Shown here piece by piece: positions 12,401-24,067 of a stretch of DNA of 64,000 nt (the stretch's first letter is position 1; every line of letters starts with the position of its first letter). The position numbers were made by a program, and so were the translations under genes. Origin of the DNA: Pomacea canaliculata (taxonomy: Eukaryota > Mollusca > Gastropoda > Architaenioglossa > Ampullariidae); contig NC_037593.1 of NCBI RefSeq assembly GCF_003073045.1, positions 2,781,525 to 2,845,524 of the forward strand. The letters run 5' to 3'. The notes beneath the pieces were generated by a model, which saw only the letters and a program-made list of their open reading frames with translations, was not told where the DNA came from and ran no database searches.

Positions 12401-15400
12401 GCATGCCACACCTTCATGCTGCTATAAAGTATTTAACTTAATGTATTGATGACCATTGCAGACAGTACCGTACCGCGTGCGAGGCTGTATTCTCACTGTC
12501 ATGGAACGCGTGGATGAAGAGTTCACTAAAATGCTTCAAGCCTGTGATGCCCACAGCACTGAATTTGTGGAAAGGTGGGCAGGAGTTTTCTACTATGGGT
12601 GCTACCAAAAGTGTCATGCTTAGAGCAGTTTGTGAGGGAGTGCCACACTGTGAGCAGTGTTAAGATTAGTTTCAGATGGTGTGTGAGGGAGGGAGGGGCT
12701 GAAGCATTGTAAAGATTAGTTTGAGATGGTTATGTGTGTGTGAAGGAGGGGCTGGAGGTGGAGAGAGAAAGCTTAGGAATGTTCATGCTGGCAAATAAAT
12801 TTACTTATTAGGATCCTTATGTAATATTAACACTCATCACATTCCTAAAATCAGTCAGCAACAACTATCTCATAAGTAGGACTGGGTAGTACCTGCCACT
12901 AGTTAAATGCATAATTATATTAGAATAAACCTGTCAAGTTCAGCGAGTATTGCAGAGGGTCAAATCAGTAGTTTGAAATACTTAGTGTGCAGACTGAAAA
13001 AGAACAGTAATCGCAGAGAATAATTTCCTAAAGCCAAATCAGCATCATTTGTCACAATCAGTATCAAAGCCATGCGGTTTTGTTTTTTTTCTTTTTTTTT
13101 TTCTTTTTTTTTTTTTTTTTATAGGCTAAAGGATGAACAAAAGGTGTGCAAGCTTTTAGAGGACTTGGAGATCTATGTTGAAAAACATGGCACCAGTGAG
13201 GAGATCTGCCGCTGCTACTTGAGGCGAATTGAACACCTGTACTTCAAGGTAAAATGTGCCCTCTGGGATAGTTAGCTTCTTGGGATATCATAAATTCCTT
13301 TATAAAAGAGTAGTAAATTTGAAGCTTTATATTTTTGATTGAAGTAAGTTATGGAATTTTTTTGTTGTTACAGTTTGATCCCACAGCATTTGATGTTCCT
13401 GCTGATAAATCAGTATGTATTCATCTTCATCTTTACAATTAGAGGAGTAGATCTGGATTCAGTTGCAGAAGATTTTTTTTCTTTCTATAGTTGTAAGCTA
13501 CTACTTGCTAGCAAGGGAAACTTCCTATTTTTTTTCTTGTTAAACATCATCAATTAACCATTTGTTGAAATGAACCTATCTTCTTAAATCACAGTGATCG
13601 GTGCTCATGGATTTCCTAGCAGTAAAAAGTACCAGAAATACTAGAATCTTTTATTCTATGAAATTAGCTATTGGGGCCACAGCAGCCAGTCCTTTAAACT
13701 GTGAAAGACCTTTAGTCGCATCAGTTTTAGTTTTCAAGGACTTTTATTCTGGTCAGAAATGTATCACAACTGTTTTGATCCACATAACATGATTGCTATG
13801 GTGGCTAAGAATGCTACCGGCCCCAGAAAGAATAACTTACCCTGCAACTCAGGGCAGACCAAACGAGACCCATTTCAGGTGAAAAATTAAAAAAATCTAA
13901 TGTTATTTTTTTTAAATACAGTATTCTTGTTTCCAATAGCACCGAGTGTCATTTTAAGTCGTGTGTGAAATTTGCAGGTAACTTCAGAAAAGCTGATGGA
14001 CAAACTCTGCAAATTCATATATGCCAAGGATCTGACAGATCGTTTGCGAACACGAGCTATTCTGTGCCAGATCTACCATCATGCCTTGCATGATCGTTGG
14101 TTCCAGGCCCGTGACCTCATGCTTATGTCTCACCTTCAGGACAACATCCAGCACTCAGATGTTCCCACTCAGGTAAGTGGCCATAGTAAAAGACTAAAAC
14201 ATAAACCCAGCCTTGTATTATTTTTGCGGTAAAACTTTGCATTCAAATACTAATTTCATATTCAGCTAATTGTTGGAAGTATAACTATATAATATAAATA
14301 ATAATATAATAATAATAATAATATGTACTTATGACATAATATTTTTTACTCAATGCTGGAGAAAGATCTTCAAATGCCAACTGCGAACATAAGTTATGGA
14401 ATTAAAGAGAGAGCTTTAGTTCTTTCCTTACTGTGAAGGTTGACTTTTCTCTCCGTTTATTAGAGTTTAAAATGTAGTTGGGTTTTTTTAATTATGTTTG
14501 TAAGCTTCTTCCTTCCTCTTTAAAACTGAGCTACATCTAGTATGAAAAGTAAAAAATGAGATAAATGTAACTTGTATAATTTGTCTTTACAGATTCTGTA
14601 CAACCGCACACTTGTGCAGCTGGGACTGTGTGCTTTTCGTCAAGGTCACGTGCGCGATGCCCACAATGCACTTGTGGATATCCAGAGCAGCAACCGTGCC
14701 AAGGAACTGTTGGCTCAGGCATGTCATTGCCATCTGTGGTTTTGCTTTCACTTTGAGCATTAGGTTAACATCATAACCTTAAGTTTTCCATTTGTTCATT
14801 TAGGAACTTCAAGCCTTGTTCTTACCATGCCATCTATCCATGCAAAAGGTCTCTTGTTAAAGGATTATGAAAAGATATTTGTAGTTTGTGCCCAGCAAAG
14901 ACAGTTATTTTTGTTTCTTTTACAGGGTTTGGTGCCCCAGCGTCAGCATGAGCGAACACCAGAGCAGGAGAAGATCGAAAAGCGACGTCTGCTTCCATAT
15001 CATATGCACATAAATCTTGAGTTGCTGGAGTGTGTTTACCTAGTTTCAGCTATGCTGTTGGAGATTCCATATATGGCAGGTAAGAGTCTGTGGGTGTGTA
15101 CATGTATGAAAAAGCAAGCATACACATGAAAGAGAAAAATTCAAGTTTATTTTTATGATGACTGCATAATTTTCGTTCTGACAGCTCATGAACTGGATGT
15201 TCGTCGTCGAATGATCAGTAAGAATTTCCATCACGTGATGAAAATGAGCGAGAGACAAACACTGACTGGTCCACCAGAAAGCATGCGTGAACATGTGGTG
15301 GCTGCATCAAAGGCCATGAAAGCTGGTGACTGGCGTGCATGCAAGAACTTCATCATCAATGAAAAGATGAATGCCAAGGTTAGTATAGAGAGTGGCACGT

Positions 15401-18324
15401 TGTTTTAGGTACATCTTTAGACCCAAACTGACAAATATTTGATAATTGTTCAATATGGAAAGAGTTTGGCTGAAACCTTAAATTGGTCATTTCCCCTGAG
15501 TATAACTGACAATGATGTCATCCAGACAAGCAGTTTTGTTAGTCTGCTTAGGGTGCTTGGAAGATTCTAAAAATGTGCATTTTTCCCTTAACTCTTTTTA
15601 AGATTGCTTTTGTATGAGATTTGTTTGTGCTTAGTATATTTTGATTAGAATGACATTAGTTCAATGTAGATATAGAATTTATTAATAGGGAAAATAATCT
15701 GATAATTATTACAGTCTGACTACTCTTCTGTAAGCACTAATGACTTTGTTGCAGGTGTGGGATTTGTTTCATCAGGCCGACAAGGTACGGGACTTGATTC
15801 GCTCTAAGATACAAGAAGAGAGCCTGCGAACCTACCTCTTCTGCTACTCCAGTGTGTACGACTCTATCAGCCTGCCTTACCTGGCCCTGATGTTTGAGCT
15901 GGAGACCCCGGTGGTCCATTCAATTATTAGCAAGATGATCATTGGGGAGGAGCTCATGGTACGTGTCGGAGAAAGAGTTTTCATTGACAGTTGTTCTAAA
16001 CATCCCGCTGTTTTATATTGTCTTTAATTAATATATTTTAATTAATTAAGTGATATATAATTAAGCCGTTTTTATGGTTCCAGAATCTTTGATAGGGAAC
16101 TGCTGCAAGCATGACAGATAGCAATGTAGACTTATTTACAAAAAAAGAAACTTTTATGGCTTATTTTCCTGATGTAAGACAACTTGTTCAGACATCACTA
16201 TTTTGCTTTGTTTTTTTTCCTCAAGTCTTTACCAATCCTTACTATAGCATAAAGGAATGTTAATGGACCCTGATTTTTTATGCAAGCTTTAATCATCTTC
16301 CTATTAATTTCACATTACCTGTAAAGTGTCAGAAATACTGCCTGTGATATAGCATTGTCAAAGTGTTTTTGCCTGATTTAGGTGTATTCATTTTTCCTGC
16401 ATCATTCATGTCCTTGTCCTCAGATTTTGTTTTCCTAAATACTTTTTGTAAAGGCTTCCCTGGATGAACCCAGTCAAGTACTCTCCATGCATCGCACAGA
16501 GCCAACTCGCCTCCAGTCGCTGGCATTGCAGCTGGCAGAAAAAGTAGCCTCACTGGTTGAAAACAATGAGAGAATAATGGAAGTGAAACAAGGCAACTTC
16601 TTTTTCCAGAAGTCAAGTGAGTACTACATTTCTCCTGTTTGTATATTAGTTTCTGGTATCTTATGTGGTTATTTTATTTTGGTTACTAAAATCGGTCATC
16701 TGCATTCTGCTGTCTTAATGATCTGCTAGATACAATCAGCATTGTACTTGGTGTTTTGTAGTATAAATTTTATCACATCGATGTGTGTTGAAGAATGAAT
16801 GTACAAGATGAAGTTTATTTTTTAAAACTATGTTTATGTAGCAGAGTCATTTTTAAACCTTTTTAACAGTTTGTTTGAGAACACCCTCTATGGTTATTGA
16901 AGATCTGCACATTTAATAGCATGGTTACAGGACACGTATTGTGTTACAACATGGAAACATGATCATCACATTCCTTAGTGAATACATCTGCGTTAAAAAT
17001 ATGCTGGATGACTGCTACAAAATTTACATCTTGTCTAGGTGTTCTAATATGCTGGTTGTTTTGAACAGAGATGATTATCTAAATGTTTGCGGTAAGATCA
17101 AATAGTCTGTGATCAGCCTTGGTCCAGGTTATATAAATGGTGTTAGCCCCATACTTTTGTTCAAAAATCACCTCTAGGTGGAAGCACTTTCCCTTCCAAA
17201 ATCTTTGTTCTGTTCCTCTCATTTACTTACCATTCCTCCCTGATCCTTCAGCTTGATGTGGCTGGTTGCTCAGATTAAAAAAGTTATTATCCGAGTCTTC
17301 ATGTCTGCCTTTTGCCTTCTTACTTTGGGATAATGTCCTTATTTGTCAAATCCACCATTCTGTATTCTACTCATTCCAATTCCTTTTTTGTGTGGATGTT
17401 GGCCAGGTTGACTTTGGAATTGGTGAATGTCAACTCTATTTCATATTGTCAATGGAGTGTTACTTAAAATATACTTGCAGATAATGATGAAGACAAATAT
17501 ATTGTTTATTAATGTTGAAAGATCTTTTGTTTTATGTATTGTTTTTCTAATATTAAATATTAAAAACATCTTTGGCCTCATGTAATAGACATTGATGCTA
17601 GAATAGTACAGAATAATGCAAAATAGTGTACTCGACTAAGATTTATTGGATTCAGTACACATTTAGTGGCTAAAATAATTTTAAAAAGGCTCACATATTT
17701 CATAGTCTTGCATTGAAATCAACACAAGTCCTGCTTAACAGAATAAAGCAGATTCTCTCCAACAGCCTATAAATAAGTACAATCAATAAAAATATACAGT
17801 GTTGTCTTAATATGATTAAAGGTTTTTAAAAAAATCTATTTGTTTTTCAGTGCAGCTATTGCTGCTATTTTTTTTTTCTTTTGGCGTATTCACTTTCTGA
17901 GAAAAGAATGCTTTTTATAATCCTTATCGCAAGAAGGGTACCACAGTGTTTTCTTTATCTCATAACTCTGCTCTTTTTTTTTTCAGGTAATCAGAACTAT
18001 ATGCAGCAAAATCAGAACTGGGGTGGAGGTGAGGACATTTGACCTATGTTATTTTTATGTTTAAAGCCATTTCAGTGTACTGGGGTAGAGATGAATTTCT
18101 TCGGGGACAGGAGGCAAAAACAACACATTTGAGGTCTAGTGCACGATTGTATTTATGATCCATCCAGTCACAAATTTCTGGTCAATTTTTAGTGAAAAAG
18201 AATTTATTTCTAAAAATTTTAATAGGAAGTACAGAAAAGAATAAAGAATTCATTTCTCTATGCAGGCCGACGACAGAATCGTCAAGAGGGAAGATATGAC
18301 CGAGAGAGGAGCAGGAACTATTGA
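6494..18324 (+). CDS. EIF3C: eukaryotic translation initiation factor 3 subunit C
   Basis: This is a core scaffold subunit of eIF3, which binds the 40S subunit and contacts eIF1/eIF5. Coding exons: 6494-6585, 6833-6898, 7304-7380, 8882-8994, 10029-10154, 10368-10425, 10861-10931, 11467-11718, 11849-12111, 12225-12321, 12462-12574, 13125-13248, 13374-13412, 13978-14172, 14593-14718, 14926-15079, 15185-15378, 15755-15958, 16454-16616, 17987-18028, 18266-18324. All phases agree and give 875 residues, close to the usual ~900. It starts MSRFF and has an acidic/lysine-rich linker. Conserved core words include [60 protein letters not shown] and [17 protein letters not shown]. The PCI domain is in the last third, and the tail is Gln/Arg-rich. 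The intron after 14718 begins GC. The exon at 10861 has a CAGCAG acceptor, allowing one Ala more or less. The acceptor just before the start (6476) implies a noncoding first exon. Confidence 0.97.
7398..8655 (+). mobile_element. rearranged LINE copy with 12-bp target-site duplication
   Basis: It is flanked by tgatattttacc at 7386-7397 and 8656-8667. An endonuclease-domain remnant lies at 7428-7694 ([15 protein letters not shown], then FHLGETDDR). RT pieces include [19 protein letters not shown] (about 7985-8040). A C-terminal part reads [29 protein letters not shown] and [14 protein letters not shown]. The end is a GACT-type tail at 8640-8655. Frames are broken and most of the RT is gone. Between the two halves is an inverted duplication (see the repeat at 7691-8034). 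It lies in an EIF3C intron, in the same orientation as the gene. Confidence 0.82.
7691..8034. repeat. 49-bp near-perfect inverted repeat inside the LINE
   Basis: Arm 7691-7739 and arm 7986-8034 are reverse complements with one mismatch in 49, separated by 246 bp. The right arm is LINE coding sequence ([15 protein letters not shown]) that continues beyond the arm. The left arm is therefore the inverted copy. Confidence 0.85.
9154..9890 (-). mobile_element. 5'-truncated LINE, nearly intact ORF end, 13-bp target-site duplication
   Basis: The exact repeat tgttcttgacaat lies at 9141-9153 and 9891-9903. The minus strand codes the end of a LINE polymerase. 9891-9688 gives [11 protein letters not shown] and SFTYLGSKM. 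9648-9175 gives [37 protein letters not shown] and [11 protein letters not shown], then stop. The two are in one frame, split by a single TGA between them. The 3' end (low coordinates) has TTAGATAGATTG. Truncation at the 5' side and the duplication fit target-primed insertion. It lies in an EIF3C intron, antisense to the gene. Confidence 0.88.
10993..11290 (+). mobile_element. possible Tc1/pogo-type MITE, left end only
   Basis: It begins TA then CAGTGAAACCTCGGTTTA at 10993, a terminus common in pogo/Tigger-like elements. A typical subterminal stretch follows (ccatatgaatcaatg, then aattcattctagccac). No matching right terminus was found before exon 11467, so the end is approximate. It lies in an EIF3C intron. 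Confidence 0.4.
13079..13122 (+). repeat. T-rich tract at a splice acceptor
   Basis: About 40 bases of almost pure T, broken by a few C, run directly into the acceptor ATAG of the EIF3C exon at 13125. It acts as an unusually long polypyrimidine tract. Confidence 0.7.
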
Positions 18325-18489
18325 AGTGTAGCTGTCTCAGTCCTGAATCGAGTTAAAAAAGACTTTTAACATATAGTTCTCAGCTTTCGATAACGATGCC
18401 ACCAGCACCATGAAAATTGTGTAATTTACATGTGGTGTTTGAGTTTACTTCAGTTTGTAGTTGGATTAAAGAGAGACATGAGCAAAACT

Positions 18490-18665
18490 TTGTTTATTTT
18501 CTGACTGTAGAACAAGTAGCTGACACGAGGGCTGTGCTGGTTTGTCCTATCCAGCCCCATTTGTGCTTTTTGATGTCTTGGCTAGTAGCATTTTGGTTGG
18601 TCTGGAGCTTGTCACTCCGTAGGTTTCATAACAATACAGTAGGACAGCTTTCACATTGGTATTAA
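18490..18665 (-). mobile_element. LINE 3'-region fragment (family A)
   Basis: The plus strand reads ggtttgtcctatccagccc, gatgtcttggctagtagca and acaatacagtaggac. These match word for word, with decay, the stretch at 52680-52890. On the minus strand this is the LLYG-x-ET region of a LINE ORF. It lies just after the EIF3C stop and could be part of its 3' UTR. Confidence 0.6.
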
Positions 18666-18739
18666 ACCCCACCATGTTGACAATTCATTCTTCAGACCCC
18701 CATTCTTTCAATGAGTTTAACCACCCTCTTATAGTTCAA

Positions 18740-18890
18740 CTTCTTGTAGCACTTATTCATTGCAACAAGGATCTGGGTTACTGGCCATGCTGGTATTCTA
18801 GGCAATGTCAAAACAGACCAGGCCATCGAGGTCACATCCCTGCCTACCTGTGTGCAGCAGAGTTCTGACAAGACTTATGTTTAGGACACA
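18740..18890 (+). mobile_element. LINE RNase H-like fragment
   Basis: One frame reads WVTGHAGILGNVKTDQAIE, which resembles the W-x-GH-x-G-x-x-GN-x-x-x-D-x-A block of the RNase H domain carried by some LINEs. It is short and decayed. An AATAAA follows at 18947, possibly the EIF3C poly(A) signal. Confidence 0.5.
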
Positions 18891-19099
18891 CCTTTTCAAG
18901 GCAACTGCACTTGTACTAGGCTATCCAGAAGTTTATCCATGGTGTCAATAAAATTTTAGTGGTACATTTTAATTGTTATGAATTCCAGAGTATCATGCCA
19001 GCAGTTTTTTTACAACAGCTAAAAGTCCGTTCTAGAGCAGCATATTTTTTTAAAAAGAAGAGTGGGGCTGTTTCTTTTATTTGCTGGTAATTTTGGGCT

Positions 19100-20490
19100 T
19101 ATCTGTTGGTGACCTTTATAGCCTTAGTTGCTGGCACAACAACACAACCAACCCAGATACCCTAGTCCAGCGGTTCTCAACCTTTTACATGTGGCGACCC
19201 CCCTGACGAACACCGGTACGTCCGCGACCCCCCTTAGCCGGCTAGGTCGGTGGAAGAGCGGGGGGGGGGGGGGCAGCTTTAGCAAACCTCGAACGCCGCG
19301 TCGAGGAAATCAATGCAATTCAACAACGGAAGAGCAAAGTTCGTATCTGCAAGAAGTATAACTGTTAATGAAATTTTACTAAAGCTAATAAATATTATTT
19401 TATTGGACACTCACTTTGATTAATGAGAAGGTTGAGCCTGCTTGCTGTTGCCTAAAGAAGCGAACCTGTGTGCGATGTTCGTACCCACTGCTAATCGCAG
19501 CTCAGCCTCTGCGTCCACACGATTTCTGTATTTCGACTTCAGTGCTGCCAATGCTGAAAATCCTTGCTCACACATATACGAAGTTGAAAATGGCAGCAGA
19601 ACTTTCATTGCTTTCTCAGAAAGGAGAGGATATTCACCGTTGACGCTAATCCAGAATGTTGGCACTGGTGTTGTTTGGAAGACCATTTTCAGGGATTGGT
19701 CACTCGAAAGGTCGATGAGCTGCTCTTCTTCTTGCGTGGACAACCCGCTTGTGCTAGGATCAGCCAGAAATGGATTACGAATCCAATCGTATTTAGTCAC
19801 ATCAATTTCAGCGAAATAATGCTGAAACCTTTCTTGCAGTCCGTTTAGATGGGCAATAATTACATTCTTCACCTGATCAAGATTCAAGTTGTCAGCCTTG
19901 CACTTACACAAGCACGGAAACATATCAAAAATATTTTCTTGGCGTATCTTTTGCGTCCACAACGAAATTTTTCGGACGAAAGCATTCATCTTGTCAGTTG
20001 TTTGTAATATGGTGGTGTAATATAGGGGAGTCAGCGATGAGAGATTGGGGGAGAAAGAGGGCAAAAGGCGAGAGGAGGGAGATTGGAGGCTTAATTGTTG
20101 AGAGGGAGATTGTGTTTTGAGTTTTGGAAGTGAGAAGTCACTGCATGCCGAGACAGTGTACTTGAATAGGAAGAAGAGATTTGGAGTTTGAGCCCCCGCA
20201 CCACTCGGTTACACAATGTAAACTAATTCCACTAATACCAGTATAAGAAACTTTTTTTAAAAAATGACCACCTTCGCGACCCCCTTGTAGGCACGTCGCG
20301 ACCCCCCAGGTTGAGAACCGCTGCCCTAGTCTGTTTTAAGTTGACCTTTAAACCAGTCTTCTCTGCTTCCTGCGCTAGCTTTTGTGCATGCTGCTGCCAA
20401 CAAGATAGAAGTTCAGGTCCTATAGCTGTTTGAAGGTCCACCAAGTGTTGTCTTGTGCATAAGCTAGTCTATTACCATCATATAGAGGAA
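19100..20490 (-). mobile_element. LINE RT fragment interrupted by a hAT element
   Basis: On the minus strand, 20490-20332 contains a decayed LAYAQD (the YADD region), then EAEKTGLKVNLKQTR, the RT block just after the catalytic site. The reading is interrupted at ccctagtc by the hAT insertion and resumes around 19160. The outer limits are approximate. Confidence 0.55.
19168..20323 (-). mobile_element. hAT DNA transposon, internally deleted, 8-bp TSD
   Basis: The ends are cagcggttctcaacc at 19168 and ggttgagaaccgctg at 20323, with gcgacccccc blocks just inside both. The exact 8-bp duplication ccctagtc lies at 19160-19167 and 20324-20331, which is the hAT signature. The minus strand has a 214-residue open stretch (20064-19420) with RKISLWTQKI, DWIRNPF, LLPFSTSYMCEQGFSALAAL and KSKYRNR, i.e. 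the C-terminal hAT dimerisation region of the ZBED5/SCAND3-like group. The N-terminal zinc finger and catalytic core are absent. At 1156 bp it cannot be autonomous. Confidence 0.92.
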
Positions 20491-20858
20491 GCGCACCATG
20501 CAAACCCATTACCCCTAAAACACAAACGCTGGTCTCCAGGCTGATCGTCCCAACTTCAGAAATGCCTATATGCAAGTAGCTTGTGTCTGTTACAGCAAAT
20601 TTCGTACTTCAAAACCAAGCTGTTTAGATTCCATTTTAGAATTCCCCCCCCCTCCTCACTACCAGCAGTTTGCACATCCACTTAAGATGCCATCAAGCTG
20701 ACTGCTCTACCTGTGCATAAAATTGAAAACAAAATTTTCTATACTAGCCAGAAAATAACAAACCACTTTTACTTTCATAACTGTCGGCACAAAAACCTTG
20801 ACAATGACAACCAATTGCTGTCTTTGTAGAACAGGATTTATTTTTCCTTTTACAATAC

Positions 20859-23800
20859 TCAGAAGACCATCTTGTGAGGATATTGGTGGTTCTTCAAAGA
20901 AAACAAAGCACCAAGGTAACCAAACAAGTATTTCTTTTCAGGGTTCTGGCGAATCACCTCAAGCAGTTGCTTGTCCACCTCAGCCTGGTCAGTCTTTCGA
21001 TTTTCGGAGACAGCATACACCTGAAACAGAAACATAACCACATCTTTGAAGCAGAAGTAATTATTCAAATAATAAAAAGTAGTTAAAATAGATACAAACT
21101 TTACACTTGTAAATGCTCAGAGTTGCTTATTTTGGTTAAACTAAAGGCGTACCTCTTTTTTGGTGTCAAAGATTTCGCCCTCAGCATGCTTTGGCTTGCG
21201 TAGTTTCAGGCGACGGAAATAGTCATCGTTCAAGCGGTCAGGAATCTTGACGTCTTTGATGTCAATCTTGGTCTTAGTTGCAATAACATAGATCTGATTA
21301 ATCCGACGCAGAGGACAACCATTCAGGTGGTAAGGACCTGTCACAGAAAGTGGCTTAAGCAACCAAATGATTTAGCAATAAAACTTCTAGGCATTTCATT
21401 TAAAGCACTTTTAACCAAATGCACCTTCTTGGAACAGTTATACTCTGCACACTGCTAAATATAAAAAATATAGTATGCCTTGTTTTAAGTTCAAAAGAAG
21501 CATAAACATGAGTTGCTATACAATTCCCACCACAATCAAGACAGATTTTAGCCAGAAAAATGAGCATGTTCAGTTGTGTATGTGTCCATCAGGAGTCAGC
21601 GACTCTAGTTTGAAAATGTTCATCACAACATGCCAGATACCAAGATTATGAGGAAATAATAACATTTTGACCAAACTTGGCTGCATTGGAGAATCATGTC
21701 CAACTACTTCAACTATTAAGTCAACCTGAGTGTCATCACATTTTTTTTAAAATTAACCTTACTTCTAACACTTTTGTTATAGGTTAAATTAGTGTTTTTC
21801 CACTTGGTGTAAACTGTTAGAACTGCTGAATATAAGACAAACCATCAGTCTTTAGGCTGCCCAGCAACAGTTGGTAGAAATAAGAGCTTAAGGAAAATGC
21901 ATTAAAAAGGTACTTACCAGTGACAAGAAGCAGTCCCGAGTTAAGTTGTTTCAGGAATACCACTCTCTAGAAAAAATAATATATATATATCGTAATAACC
22001 ATGATTTTTTTATTTAGTGAGTGCACAAGCTATGAAGTAAACCAGCCTACCAAGTAGTTATATATCACTTTTGTTGTTTCAGTTTGATTAGCCTCATTGT
22101 GCTGTTTTTTTATTTCAAACCATATTGAAAATATATGAAAGGAAGACGCAATGCAGTAGCATTAGGTGTAAGCCTTACCCTAGGGATAAACGTAAATTTC
22201 ATGTTAAGACCAAATCTATTACTTCTGAGTCATGCTGTGCATGCCATTGCATAATATATTTGAGATAACATTGGACAACTTATTTCTCAAATCATAACTT
22301 CAACAGTCCATGGTAAATAAATTTGATATTACTCTGTATCCATGTGCAGAACATAGGATTGTTCTGCACCCACTCATTGCCAACAGATGGTCAAAAATAA
22401 CACATGGCTTGTAAGAACAGTACAGCATGTGTAAATCATAGTTCAACGTGCTTCTTCCCATAGAGCACTGGGTACTACAGAGTGCCAGCCTAGCTCACAA
22501 TACATGCCAGCAACTGACCCAGTAGGTAAAACAACCACACAATTAGTTCTTTCAATTTAAAATCACACAAAACATTAATGAAATATTTATTGTTTGGGCT
22601 GAAGTATTTAATGCTAAACTTTGGTAATACATTTTTAGTAACTCCTTGGGGACTAGTTTTCACTTTACTGCTATGCCACATCTTTGCATCTCTTCTTGCT
22701 CTTTATGCTGATTTGAAGGAAATCCAAACTACTTGTATCTTTACTCCTAACTGTGTTAAATGTCTGTATGAGTATGTATGCCTGCCCTTGTGAGCGAAGA
22801 AAAATTTGTCCTGGGTCTCCTCGACAGACAATAAAGTCTGATTTGATTTGATATTTAATTTGCCTCAAACCCCTTAGCAGGATGGGCTATATACATGAGA
22901 GCAGTAATAATAAAAACATCACCCACTGTCATCTTAACCATCTTCAAGAATATACCATTACTTTGATATATATTTTTACTTCTTTGCTGGGTTAAGAGGG
23001 TTACATGAAAAATCTTTGCAATTCCCAATATAAAAGTTTTTCAAATCAAAATCCTACCCCATACTCCATTTGGTATTCTTTTAAATTGGCAAAGTATGCT
23101 TTTATAAGAAAAAAGCGGCATACAGACAAGGTGTGTGGATAAGCATTTCTCTAAGCACCATCATGATGGTACAAGCAAAAATATAATAGCCAGCAATTGA
23201 TGCTTACCTTGCCCTTATGTCTTCCAGCAACAAGAATAAGGATGGTACCAGGCGTGATGCTGCTCCTTAGTTTGTGCTTGTGCTGAGAGAAGAACTTCTG
23301 TCTGGGGTGCAGTCGTTTCTTTCCCTCCGCAGTTGGCAGATACCTCGGTAACCTGTTCACACGAACTTTCCTTTTTCCACCATTTTTATCACCACCAATC
23401 TCTTTCTCCACAAAATGTGGCTTCTTAGCTGGCATCTGCGGTAATAAACAAAAATTATTGGCTGGCATGTACATGTAATGAGAGGCAAACTTGTTACACA
23501 GCGATGATCGCCATGTTAGCAATACTATGTCTAATGATGTTTACAGCTGAAACGATGAGCAAAATGCAGTACAAACTGACACGTCTAGGCTGACTCCCAG
23601 TTAAATCTTAAGCATGATAATTTACTATTCCCCACATCACTTCCTAGCCTTCGTTTTGCTGCCAATATAAGCGAAGGAGTGGGGGGGGGGAGGGAAGATG
23701 ATTCTTTGAACTGAAAGGTTTTAGAACATAGTGGTATTTTACCATTAATTGGCCCAAAAGCCCAAAGAGACGGTTACATTTTTGACACTTAAAAGATAAC

Positions 23801-24067
23801 CATCCACAGACCACGACAAGTTTTGCGCTTAGAATTCACCGGTACGAATGGCTAACCCAGAAAAACGTGAGCATCTAGCAAACCATGTATCAAGTTTACA
23901 CTCAAATTTTCAAATATAAAGAGCCAATTACAATCACAATTATAGTATGTTAAATTTTGAGAATGTATTGCCTATCAATTGTTGCGGATGCTGAAAAATA
24001 CTAGAGATCGAAAGTGATTTGTTTCATAAGGGATATGCTTCCCTACACTTACTTTGCCTGTGTTCAT
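20859..24067 (-). CDS. RPL6: 60S ribosomal protein L6 (eL6)
   Basis: Large-subunit ribosomal protein. Coding exons on the minus strand: 24067-24053, 23435-23208, 21966-21918, 21337-21153, 21020-20859; phases agree and give 212 residues. Conserved stretches are [93 protein letters not shown] and the end YPHKMVF. Exon 1 encodes only MNTGK, then MPAKK, so either Met could start. The N-terminal basic extension of the vertebrate protein is much shorter here. A poly(A) signal (AATAAA on minus, 20842-20837) lies 17 bases past the stop. A C/D snoRNA candidate lies in the intron 21338-21917. Confidence 0.97.
21564..21633 (-). ncRNA. C/D box snoRNA candidate in an RPL6 intron
   Basis: Read on the minus strand: stem GCATGT (21633-21628), C box GTGATGA (21626-21620), D' box CTGA (21599-21596), C'-like TGATGGA (21591-21585), D box CTGA (21573-21570), then stem ACATGC (21569-21564), which pairs with the 5' stem at all six positions. 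At 70 nt it is typical. The bases before D' (CAAACTAGAGTCG) are complementary to GACTCTAGTTTG, which I recall as a conserved segment of large-subunit rRNA (GAGCUUGACUCUAGU...). The fifth base before D' would place the 2'-O-methyl on the U of GACU. Host-gene location, orientation, size, boxes and stem all agree. The target is from memory. Confidence 0.82.
22680..22860 (+). repeat. LINE-type 3' end with TTTGA tail
   Basis: The segment runs through ctcctcgacagacaataaag into tctgatttgatttgat, a common LINE 3' end with a short TTTGA repeat. It lies in an RPL6 intron, antisense to the gene. The upstream limit is a guess. Confidence 0.45.

Noticed and set aside
13590-13880. coding-like stretch in an EIF3C intron ([15 protein letters not shown] reading)
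   Set aside because: The flanking EIF3C exons 13374-13412 and 13978-14172 already join in phase, and no acceptor or family supports an extra exon.
19442-19819. 125-residue plus-strand ORF
   Set aside because: Antisense shadow of the hAT C-terminal domain.
21733-21739. second C-box-like GTGATGA in the same RPL6 intron
   Set aside because: No D box or terminal stem at a suitable distance.
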